From NCBI RefSeq assembly GCF_003945595.2, contig NW_024104366.1:372001-436000 (forward strand): a stretch of 64,000 bases of DNA, given 5' to 3'. The notes under the pieces are model-generated. The model was not told the origin of the DNA. It did no database searches and saw only the letters and a program-made list of their open reading frames with translations. This document shows, piece by piece, positions 1-13,800 of the stretch (positions within the stretch are counted from its first letter, which is position 1; every line of letters starts with the position of its first letter). The position numbers and the translations under genes are program-made. The DNA comes from Pipra filicauda. Taxonomy: Eukaryota > Chordata > Aves > Passeriformes > Pipridae.

Positions 1-3000
1 ACTCATCTGCTTGTTTTGTGCTGTCTTATGAAGAAAATCTTTAGAAGAATTTTACAGGGAAGCTTTCAGAGAAAATAAAAATATTTATTTTTTCCTCTGC
101 TGAGGATTTCTAGGTTCACACTGACATTTAACTGAGCAGTTACTTAGCATGCTGTACACCACATTTCACTTATAACAACAGTGGACACAGTAAAAGTTCC
201 CCTTTTCCCCAGAAGGTGACAATCATGTATATTTTTCATAAAAAGTTACAATTTTTCAAGTTTTCTTTTTTCCTCTTTTTTTTAAAGGCTCAAATGAGAG
301 AAAATATGTTTGAAAGGAAGGATCTATTGTGAGAGTGACATTGAGTCTGGAGGTACAAAACTGGTTTCTATGATACATGAAATACCCTACCATGGTCAAA
401 CAGACACACACAATAACATTTATATGTGCAAAGGATCCACAACCATAGGTCTGCCACCTCCTTTAGGAGTTGCTTCAGCAGCAGATTTTGTAATCACTAT
501 CAGGCACCTGTAAGACAAAAGAATAAGGAACATGTGTCAGCACTTCTCCCATCCACAGCTAGTTGCTCAACAGAATTTGCAAGAATCTTTAACATCAAGG
601 GTGACTAATTCGTCTTCCTGTCCTGCATCACTCTGTGATCAGCAAATGAATGATATCTGATTTTTCTATTATGTAGGTGTAGGGCAGGGACAGCAGGGCT
701 ATCCATGAAGACACCCATCAGTACCCAAACCTATAAAAGTTTGAGGAAATGAAGCAGCATTGCACCTGTTGCTCACATTCAGCAAGACCACCCTCCACGT
801 GATGCACAAGATGGTGCAGAGGTACCTACAGGACGCAGCATTATGGTTTATGTTACTCATATCGTTATCAGCACGCTGGGGAAAGGTAAGACAGGGAACG
901 TGCATTTGTAATACACCACCCAGTTCATCAACAGGAGCAGTGAAACCTTTTAAACACAAACAACAGCAAAAACAATTTAGGAAACTCCTTCAGTTCAGAG
1001 CTACCTGGGGTGAGCACATGAACTGGCATACAAGCTGCCTGGAGGCCCTGGAGAGCAGTTGCTGAATTAGTGAGGATTGGAACAACTAATTGGTGATTGT
1101 TTATCAAATAATACACTAGCAATTCCGCTGTACTCTAAGGGGGAGGGAAGAATAAAGCCATTTCAGGTGCTACCACTGTGAACTTAGCATATTTCTGAGA
1201 TATGAAAGACGCATTCTTCAAATCTTTTAAGTGTCCATATGCAGACTAGACAGAGGCTGGCAGGAGGCACATTTATAAGTGCATTTATTTCAAATGTCTC
1301 TGCTAGTTCAAAGGACTCAAACATAAACAGTTGTCTAAAAAATAGACGTGTTTTGGAGAGGAGAAGGAGGAGAATTTATCACTTCTGAGCTGGGAGGAAG
1401 GGATGGCAAATATGGTGATAATTAATATAAAACCTTCTCCTTCCTTGCCGCCCCATTGTCCCCAAACACACGAAATCAAGAGTCTACTTTTCATGCTCTC
1501 TCAATACACTTGGCACGTACCTCCTTCCCTCTCCCCCTCACACTCCCTCTCTCTCCATAAAGGGGCATGAAATGAGAAATTTTAGCAAGGTTTCTTTACA
1601 GAAGAGAGGCTTGGCTTCAAGCCCAGTATACAGATGTGGGAGGGAGTCTTCAAAGAGAGACTCCCTCAGCACTGCCCAAGAAAGTGGTACTTCTCCCGGT
1701 CCAGAAGCAAGGCTTTCTGGGACTCACTGTCTTAAGCCCCATCGGTACTACCTAGTCCCTCAGAGAAAATAAATGCCCAAGAAGGTAAAAACATCTGCTT
1801 GAATTTTGAAGCTGTCTTGAATTTTTCTCAGCTTGAACTTTAGGAAAAAAACGACCACATGTTGAGAGGAATGGTTAAAAAATAAACCAACCAAAAAGCA
1901 GCCCCTAAAAAACTTGTGGCATCACTGGATTTGGTATTTCCTCTTTATATAGTGTGTTCAATTGTATGAATTAGTCAATTTATACTAAAGATTATTTGTT
2001 GTCTTTAGCTTGAGATAGAGTATTTCTTTTCAGCAAGTCCTAATAGACTCTTGTGATGGTGTATTGGTACAGTTATACAAGCATAGACAATTTACACTTG
2101 CAAAAAAGCCTTTTGCAGGTACAGTTTTACAACATTTCTGTGAGCAAGTTAAGTTGTCCTTTCTTTCTTTTTTCCCTGATCTAATTTCATACATACTAGG
2201 ACTTTTTCTAGTATAGCAATGATGACAAAAATATAATAAATATATAAAATAGAATAAATATAATAAATCCCTTTCTGATGCAGCTATGCCAGCAACACTA
2301 AAGCCTTCATCTCAATGAGGTTGAACTATTTCATATTTCAGCAACATTTATATTGCAAGCTTTTCCCCTCATAGCACAGCGCATCCTCCCCAACTGCCTG
2401 CTTTTTTTTTCTTTTCTGCTTCTGGTAACTGTGGATCTGCTAACCATGGATCTGCTAGACAACATTTACAGTACCAAGTATGCAACTGTATGCTCACTTA
2501 AGACCACTTAAAAGGAGTTTATTTTATATTGTTTAAAAAGATTTCCCTCCATTGTGCAGATAGACATTCCACAATTTCTGATGGACCCTCAGCCCCAGCT
2601 TGCAGCCAACTCTAACCCATTTCTCGGTATTGTGGTGGTAAATGCTGTCCCATATGTTTGAAAAGTATGTGTGCTTCAGTTGTGCTTCTCCATACCGCTT
2701 TAAAACGTACAACATAAATCAAATGCATCTAGCTTCCTCAGCCGTATTCCTACTTTGAACATATCAGGAGGTAAACAAAGCAGCCAGCTCCTAACTGATT
2801 CTTTTTTCTGTAAATAAGTGAGAATTTCTTACCATGCCCAATGAAATCCAGAATGCTTCAGTGCAGATGCCTGAAAAAAAGAGAAGAGTGTTTAAAAGAC
2901 AGTTTTTTGCTCAGTGAAAGTCTAACTCCAAAAAAAACTATTGCCAGCATAATTCTATAGGTTGAGTTAAATAAATAAATACTTATCTGATTAATTGTTG

Positions 3001-4235
3001 CCTGGAATCCATTTGTGCTTGTATCTCTTGAGTTAGAGGCCATATTAAAAAAAGTGCATAGGTGATTTGAAATCTGAGGACAACCTAAAGCTTGATTCTA
3101 AGAAGGCTCAATGCACCAGTACTTTCCCATGGCGTGGGTGAGACAGGTTTAGTCATCAGGTGTGACAGGGAGCAGTCTGTTACAATCCAACAATACATGG
3201 AGAGCCAACTAGAAAGCAACGTATTTAGCACATACACTGCACACATTACAATACCCTCAAAGAAAAGAAAATCAGGTGTTTCAGTACACAGGTTTTATTC
3301 AGGTCAGCTGCATTTCAGTCTCACTGAAAAGGTACAGCAAGTGCCTGGACAGAAAGATGTTCACAATTTGGAGATTTTGCCAGACACCAACCTCATTGTA
3401 ATTTACATGTGGGTGACACACTAACATACTATTTATAGAGCTATTAAGACAAAAAGACTTTCCAAAGTTATTGAAATATCTTTGCAAATTAGGACTTTAC
3501 CTAGTACCCGATTTTGTCCACCTCGGCCTTTCCTTTTTTAAAATTGTTCTGCCTCTCACTTCTGCAAGGACACTCAGTGAAATCCTTCCACAAAAGCTCA
3601 AATTTTTAAGGGCTAGATCTTGTTCCTCATGTGTTTAAAGAATACCCTGGCACAGAGTGGGTGTAATTACACAGGAAGAGCCAGATGGGATCAGCTCAGA
3701 GACTGAGGAAGTCGAGCATCCTATCACACTCACAACTTATATTTTTTCCTCCTCAGGCAAGTGCAAACAGCCTCGGCTCCTCCCCCAGTCCCAGTCTCCC
3801 AACCTCTGGGCATCCCCAGCTCTCAGCAATCTCTGGTGAGGAGATTACCTGAACCAGAACTGGATCTCTGTGTACAATAGCCCCCAGGAGAGTTTTCTAT
3901 AAGGGGTATGTCCAAACACCACTGTTGGCATGGGAACTTTTGGCATCTGCAATATTCCAGGGCAATTTCACAGCTCTAGGAAGTCCTTTTTGCTAGTTTT
4001 AAAACTGTCACCTAACCATTCACTTGAGGATGCTTGACTCCCATGGTATGGGAGAGTGAATGGACATTTTCTATTTGCTTTCTGTGTTGCACTTGAGAGC
4101 TCATAGACCTTTTTTTCTTCCTGCTTAGATAGATCCCCAAGTGTTGCTTTCCATATGGGAGTCACTCCACATTTTTATCAACATTTTCTGTATCGTCTCC
4201 CCTTCTCCCGCATCCTTTTTGAAATGAGGGAGCAA
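1..4235. other. AT-rich non-coding sequence, no gene recognised
   Basis: Only short reading frames occur here (the longest is 110 codons at 3092-3424), and none resembles a known protein or shows an exon-like pattern with good splice sites. Local A/T-rich stretches occur, for example around 2228-2270 where ATAATAAATA-like units recur. If the first-exon call at 44.95-45.13 kb is right, this is intron or flanking DNA of that minus-strand gene. Confidence 0.6.
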
Positions 4236-4280
4236 GGATGCAATATTCAAGCGTGCAATATTCAAGGATGCAATATTCAT
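4236..4280. repeat. 15-bp tandem repeat, three copies
   Basis: Three consecutive 15-base units start at 4236, 4251 and 4266. Each contains the shared core TGCAATATTCA. The first and third begin GGA; the middle one begins GCG. It lies about 160 bp before a diverged CR1 fragment. It looks like a small local duplication. Confidence 0.85.
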
Positions 4281-4439
4281 TTATACTGTAGCATAAAGAC
4301 CTTTCTTTTGGTTCACAATTCCTTTACCAATGAGTCCTAGTATTCAGTTCCGTTTTTTTCTTTTCCTTATTCCTACTGCATGTTCAACAGATGTTTTTAT
4401 ACAATTATTATAAACCAAGGTTTCTTTCCAAATGATAAT

Positions 4440-4840
4440 TTAGATTCCATCACTGTGTATTTCAATTTAGGATTGTTTATGCTCCTCTGCACTATTTTAT
4501 ATTCACTAACATTGAATTTTAACTGCCAGATCATCCTTCTGTCACTCTCTATTGTGAGACTCTTCTGCAGTCCCCTAGTATGTCCTCACCTCAGCTATCC
4601 TTCCTGATTTGGTGTCATCAGGAGGTTTCTTTGTCTCGTTCTGCACCTCTTTCAGGACTATGCTGAACAGCACCAGACTCAACAGGATGACCTCACTGGT
4701 CTTTCTATCCCTTCTCTAAAAGCTGGCCACTTTTCCCTTAACCTTTACTTCTTACACTGAAAATATTATCAGTCGACTTAAGGACTTTGCCCCTTATCCC
4801 ATGGCAGCTTCATTTCACAGAAAGTTTTTGAAGAGGTATA
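4440..4840 (-). mobile_element. Old, diverged CR1-type LINE fragment
   Basis: The plus strand reads as the antisense of an amniote CR1 reverse-transcriptase region. An ATTGAATTTT..CTGCCA block sits at 4511-4527. It is followed in the expected order by a block about a stop to a group of accepted CR1 landmarks: a GGTGTCATCAGG segment near 4612, a CTGAACAGCACCAGACTCAA segment near 4663, and a CCCTTATCCCATGGCAGCTT segment near 4791. The order and orientation match the CR1/L3-like family widespread in turtles, crocodilians and birds. It is heavily mutated, has no open frame, and its limits are approximate. Family assignment is from recognition of the pattern, not a database search. Confidence 0.65.
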
Positions 4841-7800
4841 AATAACAAAAACAAACAAACAAACAAATAAACTGAAAAAACTTAGAATTTTTTTATGTGA
4901 TTAGAACAATAGCACAAACATTCTGAAGCTCAAAAATCTCTGCTACTGTTCAATCCTTCTTTAAAGTAACTTCAGTCCTTCATACACCAAGTTTTTAGCT
5001 TCTTCTTAAAATGACAGCACATATTATCTACACCCTGGAATAGCTTCTCCCCAGCCACAGGAGTTACCCCCTCTGTGGGTAATGTGTCCTTTGCCTTGAA
5101 GAGAGCTTTTCTCAACGTGCTTTCTTGAATCACAGTGAACTGCTAACAAGAGAGCCTGTTCCAGACCCAGTTATGGGCCGCAAGTGTCCCATTCCTTTCA
5201 GGAGCACTAAGCCAAGGTATGTAGGAGAAGACATCAGCTCTGGAGATTTTTTTTTTCCGTAGAGATCATCTGGAAAGCCTTTTTTTCCTGTCCTTTCTTA
5301 TTTTAAAAAAGCTGTAGCTCTTCTCTCCCATTCTCAGCCTCCTTGTACACATGTATAGGTTGAACAATGGTGCATGTTCCATGTTTATACAAACCCTCTG
5401 GTTCTGAATGTCATTCAAACAACACAATGCCACATACGGTTTCCCAGTGTTCAAGAGCAGTTCAGAAGTCCCAATTTAGACTCTGAGGCCCACCAAATAA
5501 AAAGGAATGTGATGCATATGTTCCCAGACCTAGCTCGGTAAATGTAGGGTACAGGAAGATAAAAACATCAACCTTGGTTACTTAATTTTACAGTAGATGA
5601 ATAAGTATAATTTTCTAAATAAAAACAGTTGGCTCAAATATAATGCCAATAAGCCTTCAGGGAATAGAGTCGGTGAGTACCACTGAAAATAATAAAGGAG
5701 GTGATTTTTACTGTGTGCATACACTTTAAGAACAAAAACCCAGTAAGAGAATTTTAATTCTAATGATTTGGATAAAGCTGGCTACCCTGAATCAGCAAAC
5801 AAAGCACAACGGGTATGGCGAAGTACAAAACCAAAAGAACTGCAAGTTTCAGACAGCAATCCAACCTCAGCCAAGCACAACTCCAGGGTCACCAGGACAA
5901 CACATGGGGTGCATGCAGTGCTACGACACACAGTTCTTTAGGAGCAGGACCTCCACCACGTTAAGTACGGACCCATGGCACACACCAACCCTGACATGGC
6001 TGGATGGTATTATTCTGATTCTGCCCTCTCCAGCAGAGCTCTGCCCATTGCAACCTTAGAACACAGAATTAGCTGTTAATTTCTCTTTCCAGGAGAATAT
6101 TCCAGAGACTGGTCAACACTACAGTTAAGGGATGCACTTACTCATTACACAGACCCTCCAGATTTCACCAAGGTAACCAGTGAAAACCCCAATCCACTCT
6201 TTTCAAGGACATAAACACTGTGAGAAGAGAGCAGTCAGCCCCTGCAGCCTATCCAGGACTGCACCTCCTGCAGCACACATTGCTTCCCTAGGACATAGTG
6301 CAGCAGGGAGCAGGAAGCGGATTCAGCCCAGCTCATTCACCATTTAAAAATTAATAGCAAATGCAGCCTTTCTAGCTGCAGATAAGTCACCCCAGAGACC
6401 TCTGAAAACTGTCAGCCCTCCCACTTCTGTTCCTATTACAGTGTTAATCTTAAGGTTCATCCACACACCAGTAAATGCTTAAAGTAGCCTGCTAACTCTA
6501 CAAAAGGACTGATTTTCACTCAGATCACATACACAGAAAGGTAAATGCAACATACTGATACACACGTTCTGCCATCAAAGACTGACTTAAGAGTATAAAA
6601 TTTTTAATATCACATTCTTATTTACTGACGCCTGCCTTAGTAGGCATATGTAACCTAATACTGTATTTTACTGATATTGCAGATGGTATAACCAATCTCC
6701 TAAACTTTCTACACTCTCAAAGGATTAGTATGATGTGTAGAGCAGTTTTAGCTTACAAAGCACTACTTTAGTGTATAGGGTTATTGATTTAACTTAGAAA
6801 TTCTGCTATATCATGTAGTTTTCCTGATTTACCTTTTACAATAGTGTAAGGATATCTTTTTTCCCCAAAAAACTTTTACACACTTCATTATCCAATACAA
6901 AATACTGCTCCTGGTAGGATTCAGGGTAGGTATTCAGTAATCAAAATTATGGACTTCTTGAAAAATTTTCTGTGTTGTAGGGCTCCTCCCACATTTCTCA
7001 TATCTTTTTTCCTAAATAAACCTGGCATACCCCCTAAGCTTTCCAGAAATTTATCAAAGAAATGCTCACAATTATATATCAGTGTACTCTCTCCCTTCTT
7101 CCAGCCTCAGGCCTTTAAGTCAGATCTGGTTTGATATAGGGCAGATACTGATACAGAGGGAAATATTTGGAATATTTCCCAAATGTACTGATACATTTGC
7201 CTTTTTCTCAGCCATAGTAGTCACTCAAGCCTCTAGTCATCTCTCCTTTTGAAGGCTGCAGGAATCTCTTTTGTGCTATCCCCACTCCCAGCTCACAGTT
7301 CCAGCACGTATGGAAAGCTGCAGCTAAATAGTGCATCCAAATGACAGCAATAAGATAATCCTGTGGGACTGCTAAAAGCTTATTTTGAAATAGCATTAAA
7401 AAAAAACCCCAAACCCCAGAACCACTGCCAATGACATTCTCCTCTAGTTTCATGAGCAACTGTCTCTGCAGCCATACAACTCGATCTCCTACTTTCTGCC
7501 CTGCACCACACCTTTTTAGTCACTGTTCATGCAAGTATGGGCTCTTCTGTTAACTATTCTATATGTTTAAATCCTCCTTTATTCTGCTATGTTAATCAGT
7601 CACACACCCCCACCAGTTCTATCTTTAATTTCTCTGTGATATTGACAGTGCTTCAATTTTACCATGTGATGACTTCACCTGGCACAAACTGCTATCAAAA
7701 AAGAAGCCTAGAGTCTAATGTCAATACCTATACTTTTCCCCTTTATTTCTTTGCAGATGTAGAATTACATAGTTAAATATGTCAAAAGGCTCACCTAGTC

Positions 7801-10800
7801 TTGAAGTATATCAACTCACTGTATTTTTGTACATTCAGTCTTTAACTGTTTTAATCAAAACTGCATACATTAGCCCATTGCCAGTAGCCAGTGATATGAC
7901 ATGTGACTGTGCTGAGAGCTTAGACTTGCAAATAGTTTCTGCACATCTGTTGATTCACATCAACCAGCCACGCATGTGCATGTTTTTCTCTGGCTTATGG
8001 CAAACGCAGGATAATTCACAGTACCTTAAAAACAGTCTTGCCTCATGGAAAGAATGCCATATGGTTCCTTCCCACTTCAACAACACAGGGAAATTGTCGT
8101 AGGTAAGAATTACACAAAAGCATTACTTTAGTCTCAGATATTTTACCTTGGTTTACAGTCTTTCCGCACCTTCACACTTTCAGATAATGTTATGTGGATG
8201 CTACCAAATTCTTGCTGTGTTAAAAAAAAAAAAATATTTAACTTTATATGTCTATTCTGCTATGGTAAATAAAGCACTGTGGTTTCAAAAGGCACATAGA
8301 TCATAGACGAACTGGTCTAGCAACCAAAATCTTCTCTCTTACACAATGATAAATTGTGCCATTCCAGCAGCTACTCAGACTTCACTTCCTGAACTCATGC
8401 TGACCTGAAACATACCCATTCCTTCATTACCCCAAGCTTTGTGTTATGTGCGGCATCAAACAACTTCTTCCTGCTTACAACACCTCCAGCAATAGTTTTC
8501 TTTTCAAAGTTAAAAAAAACCCAAAACCAGACTATTTAAAAAGGACTAGTGTTTATGAAGTTAAAACAAAACAGAACAACACACCCGACTCCGTTCTGTA
8601 TTTTTCAGCAGCACAATATCCTGCAGTGGCCTCAGCCAGCTGGGCTCTGTGACCCTGTGAGTGATCCCTTGAGTGTGTTCCCATTTTATCAAGCAATGAA
8701 CTCTCCGGCCCCAAAGCCAGCAAGAAGTTTGTCACTGAGTTCAGCTGAGAACAGGAACCGGCTCAATCATAAGAAACCTTGAGCTAAATAAAGCAGCAAG
8801 AAAAGGCACAGGCGGGAGGTGGGGGGTGTCAGCTCAGAACACCGTGGGGCACAGCTCCGCTTGTTACTAAGGTTACTTGATGCATCCCCACACAGGATTT
8901 CATTTTAAGTCACCAATAAGTCTGCAAAAGTTTGACACCCTTGAGTGGGAAACTGGGGTGGAAATACATTAAACATGTGCTGCAGCCTGATTTGGGGGGA
9001 AGGAAAAGGTTTCCAGACATAATATTGTAGGCAGTTTTGAGAAAGGTTACAGGGAAACGTGTGGAGGGGGAAAGTTCTTTTCCAGTAAAGACTTGCCACT
9101 ACCTCCCTGCTTTGGGTCTGACAATAAATATGATAACATCAAAAATTCACTATTTGTGTCAGGAATGTGTCTAAACAAAAACATATCCAAATTTGGACAA
9201 AGTATAAGTCCTCAGACAGAATGGAAAAGAAAAATACCAGTTAAAAAACAGTCAATGAAGATGTATTCAATTTTTAGCTGCATTAGCTGATAAGCTGCTT
9301 AAGCAATTTCAGCCATTCCCTCAAGGCTCCCAACCCAGCAGGTTTGCTCTAGACTGGGGCTGAGCAGGACTTTCCTTGAAACTGCAATTCCAGTGTGTTG
9401 AATGCTGCCAGATGCAGACCTCTGTACAAAAGTAAGGATACCTCTTCCCACATTAGTGTTTTCCCAGCCAACACCCCATTTCCTTCAAAGAACACGGAAG
9501 AGAAAGTTTTCAGAATCAAACCTAACAGAGACAGAAGTGTCGGGTTTGCAACATGTAGGGAGAAATAGAGGGGGACAAAGTATGTAGGTGGGGAAATCTC
9601 TCTCCCAAAACCCCTAATGACTGGCCTGGAGAGGCTGAAATTGGAATGCATGAGAAATGGAATATGAGAGTCATGGAAACTGAGATCATCCATTAGTCTG
9701 GCACTGAAATCTGGAAAAAAAAAAAAAAAACATGGCAAGGAGGCAATATGGTGTGGCAAAGTGGGCAAGCCTCAGCTGTGATGATCTTCGATGCAGAAGA
9801 AATGCTGAGACTTTGTCCAAGGGGTACCAATTGGCTGAGGTACCTTTGGAATGGAGTTCAGGCCTGAGGTTCAGTGGGAACAAATTAACATGGCAGAAAA
9901 TACCAAAGTCCAAGAAGAGACAGATCAGAAGAAAATTCATGATTGGGGGACTTTGTGTGGCTGAGCCAAAAACTGAGATTTCTGTTAAGTATCTTTGAAG
10001 TGAATCATAAAGAGGATGCTGCTTCATGCCAACCTGTGGGAAAGATGCTTGGTGACTACCAAGTGGCCCTGCTTGATGTGGTGGACAGAAAGAGCTCTAG
10101 TCTTTCCAAAAACTCACAAAGGTGCACGTTTCACACCATCTCATTAATTTGTTTTTGCAAAAAGTGAGTTAGCAGGGAGTAACTTTTTCCCCTGTGCCTC
10201 TCACATCCCCTCCCACATCTGTTCATGTAGGTTTATTTAAAAAGACTTGATTCTATAACCTATAGGTGGACCCATTTCTGTGGTGCCTCAGCTTCATCTA
10301 CACATCTCTATCTCTTGAAGCTCAATCAGAGTTAGGAAATTATGTTTTGAAATGTGCACCCTGTCATTGCATAAAGACCTTGCACTGTGGAGGAGATGAG
10401 AAAAGGGATATTTTCTGTGCTTGAGAAATAGTTATGGCCATATTGAACAGTACAGCCTCCTTCCCCTCCAAAAGTGTTTTAATCCTAATACCATACAAGA
10501 TGATCACTTTTGCAGTATGGTAAAAGCTGATCTAAGTAGCCTCATTGACTTAGGAGAGCATTGCTTCTCATGAATGAGCACAGACAGTATTGCTCTGGGA
10601 TTTGTTCATGAATTTATTTAAAATATAGTGATTTCGAGTTTTGCATGCTACTTTGACTGTCAGTTACTTAGAGAAATTTTGCTAAATAAAAACTGTTGGT
10701 ATCCCTACAGATGGGAAAAACAGAGCCCATGAGAGAAGAGTATTTGCCCCAGCTCCCCATGCAACCTCAGGAGGTGATTCAGAAGAGAAGACATAACCTC

Positions 10801-13800
10801 CTACAGCACAAGCCTCCTCTATGGCAACAAAAAAAGACAGATCCAAGATTATTTAGCTCATGGTGACACTTGCCCTTCAGTAAAAACTTGAAAAAAGTCT
10901 TGATCACTGCCACTGTGAACTTGCACAAAACTTTCCAGTTCAAAGCACAAAGTAAATCTGGCAAATAGCCTGTCTCACCTGCCACTCTGAGAACTATCAG
11001 GTCATTTGTTTCCTGGAAGGATTGCTTCATTCAGATCCTTGTGCCATTTCCTTCCCAGTGCTACACTGGTTACATGGCTGACAATGGAAAGGACAGTTCT
11101 TGCTAAACTTGTAGTATCTCAGAAGTTTCATCACCTTTAGGGGATCTTCTTGCATTTTTGTTACTACTCCTTCACTTCAGATGCTGCTTCTTGATATTTG
11201 CCGTTCAGCACAGGGGTTGGGCCAGCATAAGCCATTTAGCTTGGCAGTTTGGAGAAAAGTGCTAGAATGCCTTTTACAGAAGAACAAACACTGACTCATG
11301 TTAGAAAATGTCACTTATGTGATGCGCTATTTTGCAAGACCACCATGGTTGCACTGCCTCACTCTGATCATCCACATTAATATTTGAATACTGGATGACA
11401 ACAGTTGAAGATTAATTCCAGTAAGTTATTCACGCCTGGAGGTTCAGATTTCCAAGCAAAAGCATGTGAACTAGACTATGGCATTTCACCACAGCCCCAA
11501 GGAAAGTGCAGTGGGAAGTCACCCAGACCCCAGAGGGTCAGAATAGCTTGTACCTTTGTAAAATAATCCCTCTTTCTGCTTCTCTGTATCCAGGACACTC
11601 CACCATAGAAGATGATACGCCAAGGGCTTTTTCTTGCTGCCAGCCAGCACTGCCAGACAGTATGTTTACAAAAGAAGGTGTGGACATACTCAACCTTGTA
11701 TCCCCGTTGGAGAAAGATGCATCATTTATTTACCCAGAGAAGCAAAAAAGGCCATTCTCAGACAAGCAAGATGATGTGTTTCTGTGACTGATCAAGTCAG
11801 GACCGGTTTGGCCCTCAGCGTTTATTTCAGTTCCACACTCCTTACATAAGAGTCTTGAAGCAAGAAAGACTTGAGAACATGACAGTGTGAGAAGAGATAC
11901 TGTCAAAACACAAGTGAGAAGGCTTGTGCAGTGAAGAGCCTCTCGAGAGTGCTTTCTGCCACAAGGACAAACCGTTTTCCTTGGTTCTGATGCACATGGA
12001 GCATGAAACTATGAAACTGATGCCCAGGAGCGTTACTGGAAAGCCAGGGCAGAGGGGTTCAGCCAGCCAGCACCTGATCCTCTCTAGGAGGAGATCCAAG
12101 GAGTGACTGCCTTCCATTGCTAATTCTCTCCTAGGGTTTGAGGAATATAAACAGCAGTGAGGTTATTTGCAATATTGTGTATTTTTCCCTGAAATCAACA
12201 TAATGCACAATTTTTTCTTCTACTGCGTCTTTTTAAATAAGGAAGGAGAAGTAGTCTACTTCTCAGGAGGGCCCTGCAACCACAGCTCAACCCCGGTGAC
12301 ATCTAAAGCGCGTACCTTCAACATGCAAAAGTCCACTGAAAACAAGACTTGCTGATTCTTACAATTGAAATGAAAGTTCAGAACTTGCAAAAAGAAGGTC
12401 TCTCTAGTATTATTGTAATACTACCAAATCACTACGCAGAAATCACCAAGACTTCCACCCTATCAGGCCTTAAACACATGAATTCAGTTATTATTGTCCG
12501 TCTGTCTTGAAACTCACTACCTGACATCTCCATAAAACAAAAGAATATGAAAACATTTGGTACATATTAATTAAGACATATACAAAGGAGTAACTGAATT
12601 CTTCAGTATACTGAACACTAGTTTAACAACTGAACCCGTGATTATGCTAGGCAGAAGTTCATACAGAAATCACCTTGAAACGTGACATTCCATTTCCAAA
12701 GAGGAACAAACGACAACAAAGCAACTATTAAAATATAGTTGCAAGTTCTCTATTGGTTGGTACTAAAAATCAGAAAGATTTTCAAAATACCCAACAAGAG
12801 TGTGAGAAGTTTTCTTAGCCTAAATATAAACAGTATAATCTTTTAGACTTTTCTGGGGAAAAAAAAAGTCCAAATTTAAAATCCTCTCCTCCCCTCTATG
12901 ACCTGGGCAGAGACAGGAGACATTTGTAATGCTGTTTAATAAAGAATTTTTTCCATTTCTTTTACAAGATGCCTCTGTAAAACGGACAGAAAAATGCTGC
13001 AAGTGGAAAGACAGAGAATTTCTGGTCCGTGCATTTTATCCTGCTATTTCACAGCAGCATGGGCATAAAATAGGCTCACTCAGCTCTCATGGACCATTAC
13101 AAATGTCCAGGTCAACAAAGATCAGGCTCCTTGTCTAAACTGTCAGTTGTGACCCTGATGCTGGGATTACCTCTTCCAGTCCCAAGCCTTTCCATTTCCT
13201 CTTCTTTTCTGCTAAGGACACATGGAGCAGCCGCTGCCAAGACTAACCACTACTGTCTGGCTCCCTCAGGATTGAGGGGTGTTGCTTACATGATGCCAGG
13301 CTACTCAGCAGTGCCCAGTGCTGTGAGGATTTGTGGGGTTGCAGATACCCCTGCCTCTAAAACACACAGCACTGCTCTGGCAAAAGACTGCTGGAAGTGA
13401 TTCAGTGCTGTTGTCTTTTGAGATTATAGGAATTTGTGTTTGGGTTGTGTCTGCTGGCTGCCACAACCACTCCAAAGATTTCCAATGGGTTTAAAAGCAC
13501 CCCCTCACATTTATTAGCCAGCAGCTGAGGTTATTGCAGCAAATTATCCATGTTGTAAAGACAGTGTACAAGTGACTCAAGATCACCAACAACTGGAGAA
13601 CTGAGAAAACAAAAAACAAAAAAACCCTAACAAAAAAACCCCAACAACAACTACAAGGCAAAAAAACTGTAAACCCCAAACTAGAAAACCATCTTTACCT
13701 TAGGTGAGCTGTGTTAGAGGCTCCATTTTAAAAGCAGCAAGCTCGGGATTAAAGCCTGAGATACAGACAGTGTTAAGACAATGGGTTTGCTCCAAATTCA

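Noticed and set aside
9349..10167. Group of overlapping frames of 61-139 codons on both strands
   Set aside because: The frames overlap antisense to each other, include poly-Phe from an A/T run, and show no recognisable motif.
13606..13680. Possible telomere-like repeat (AACCCTAAC motif)
   Set aside because: Only one partial unit occurs, in an A-rich low-complexity stretch; there is no array.
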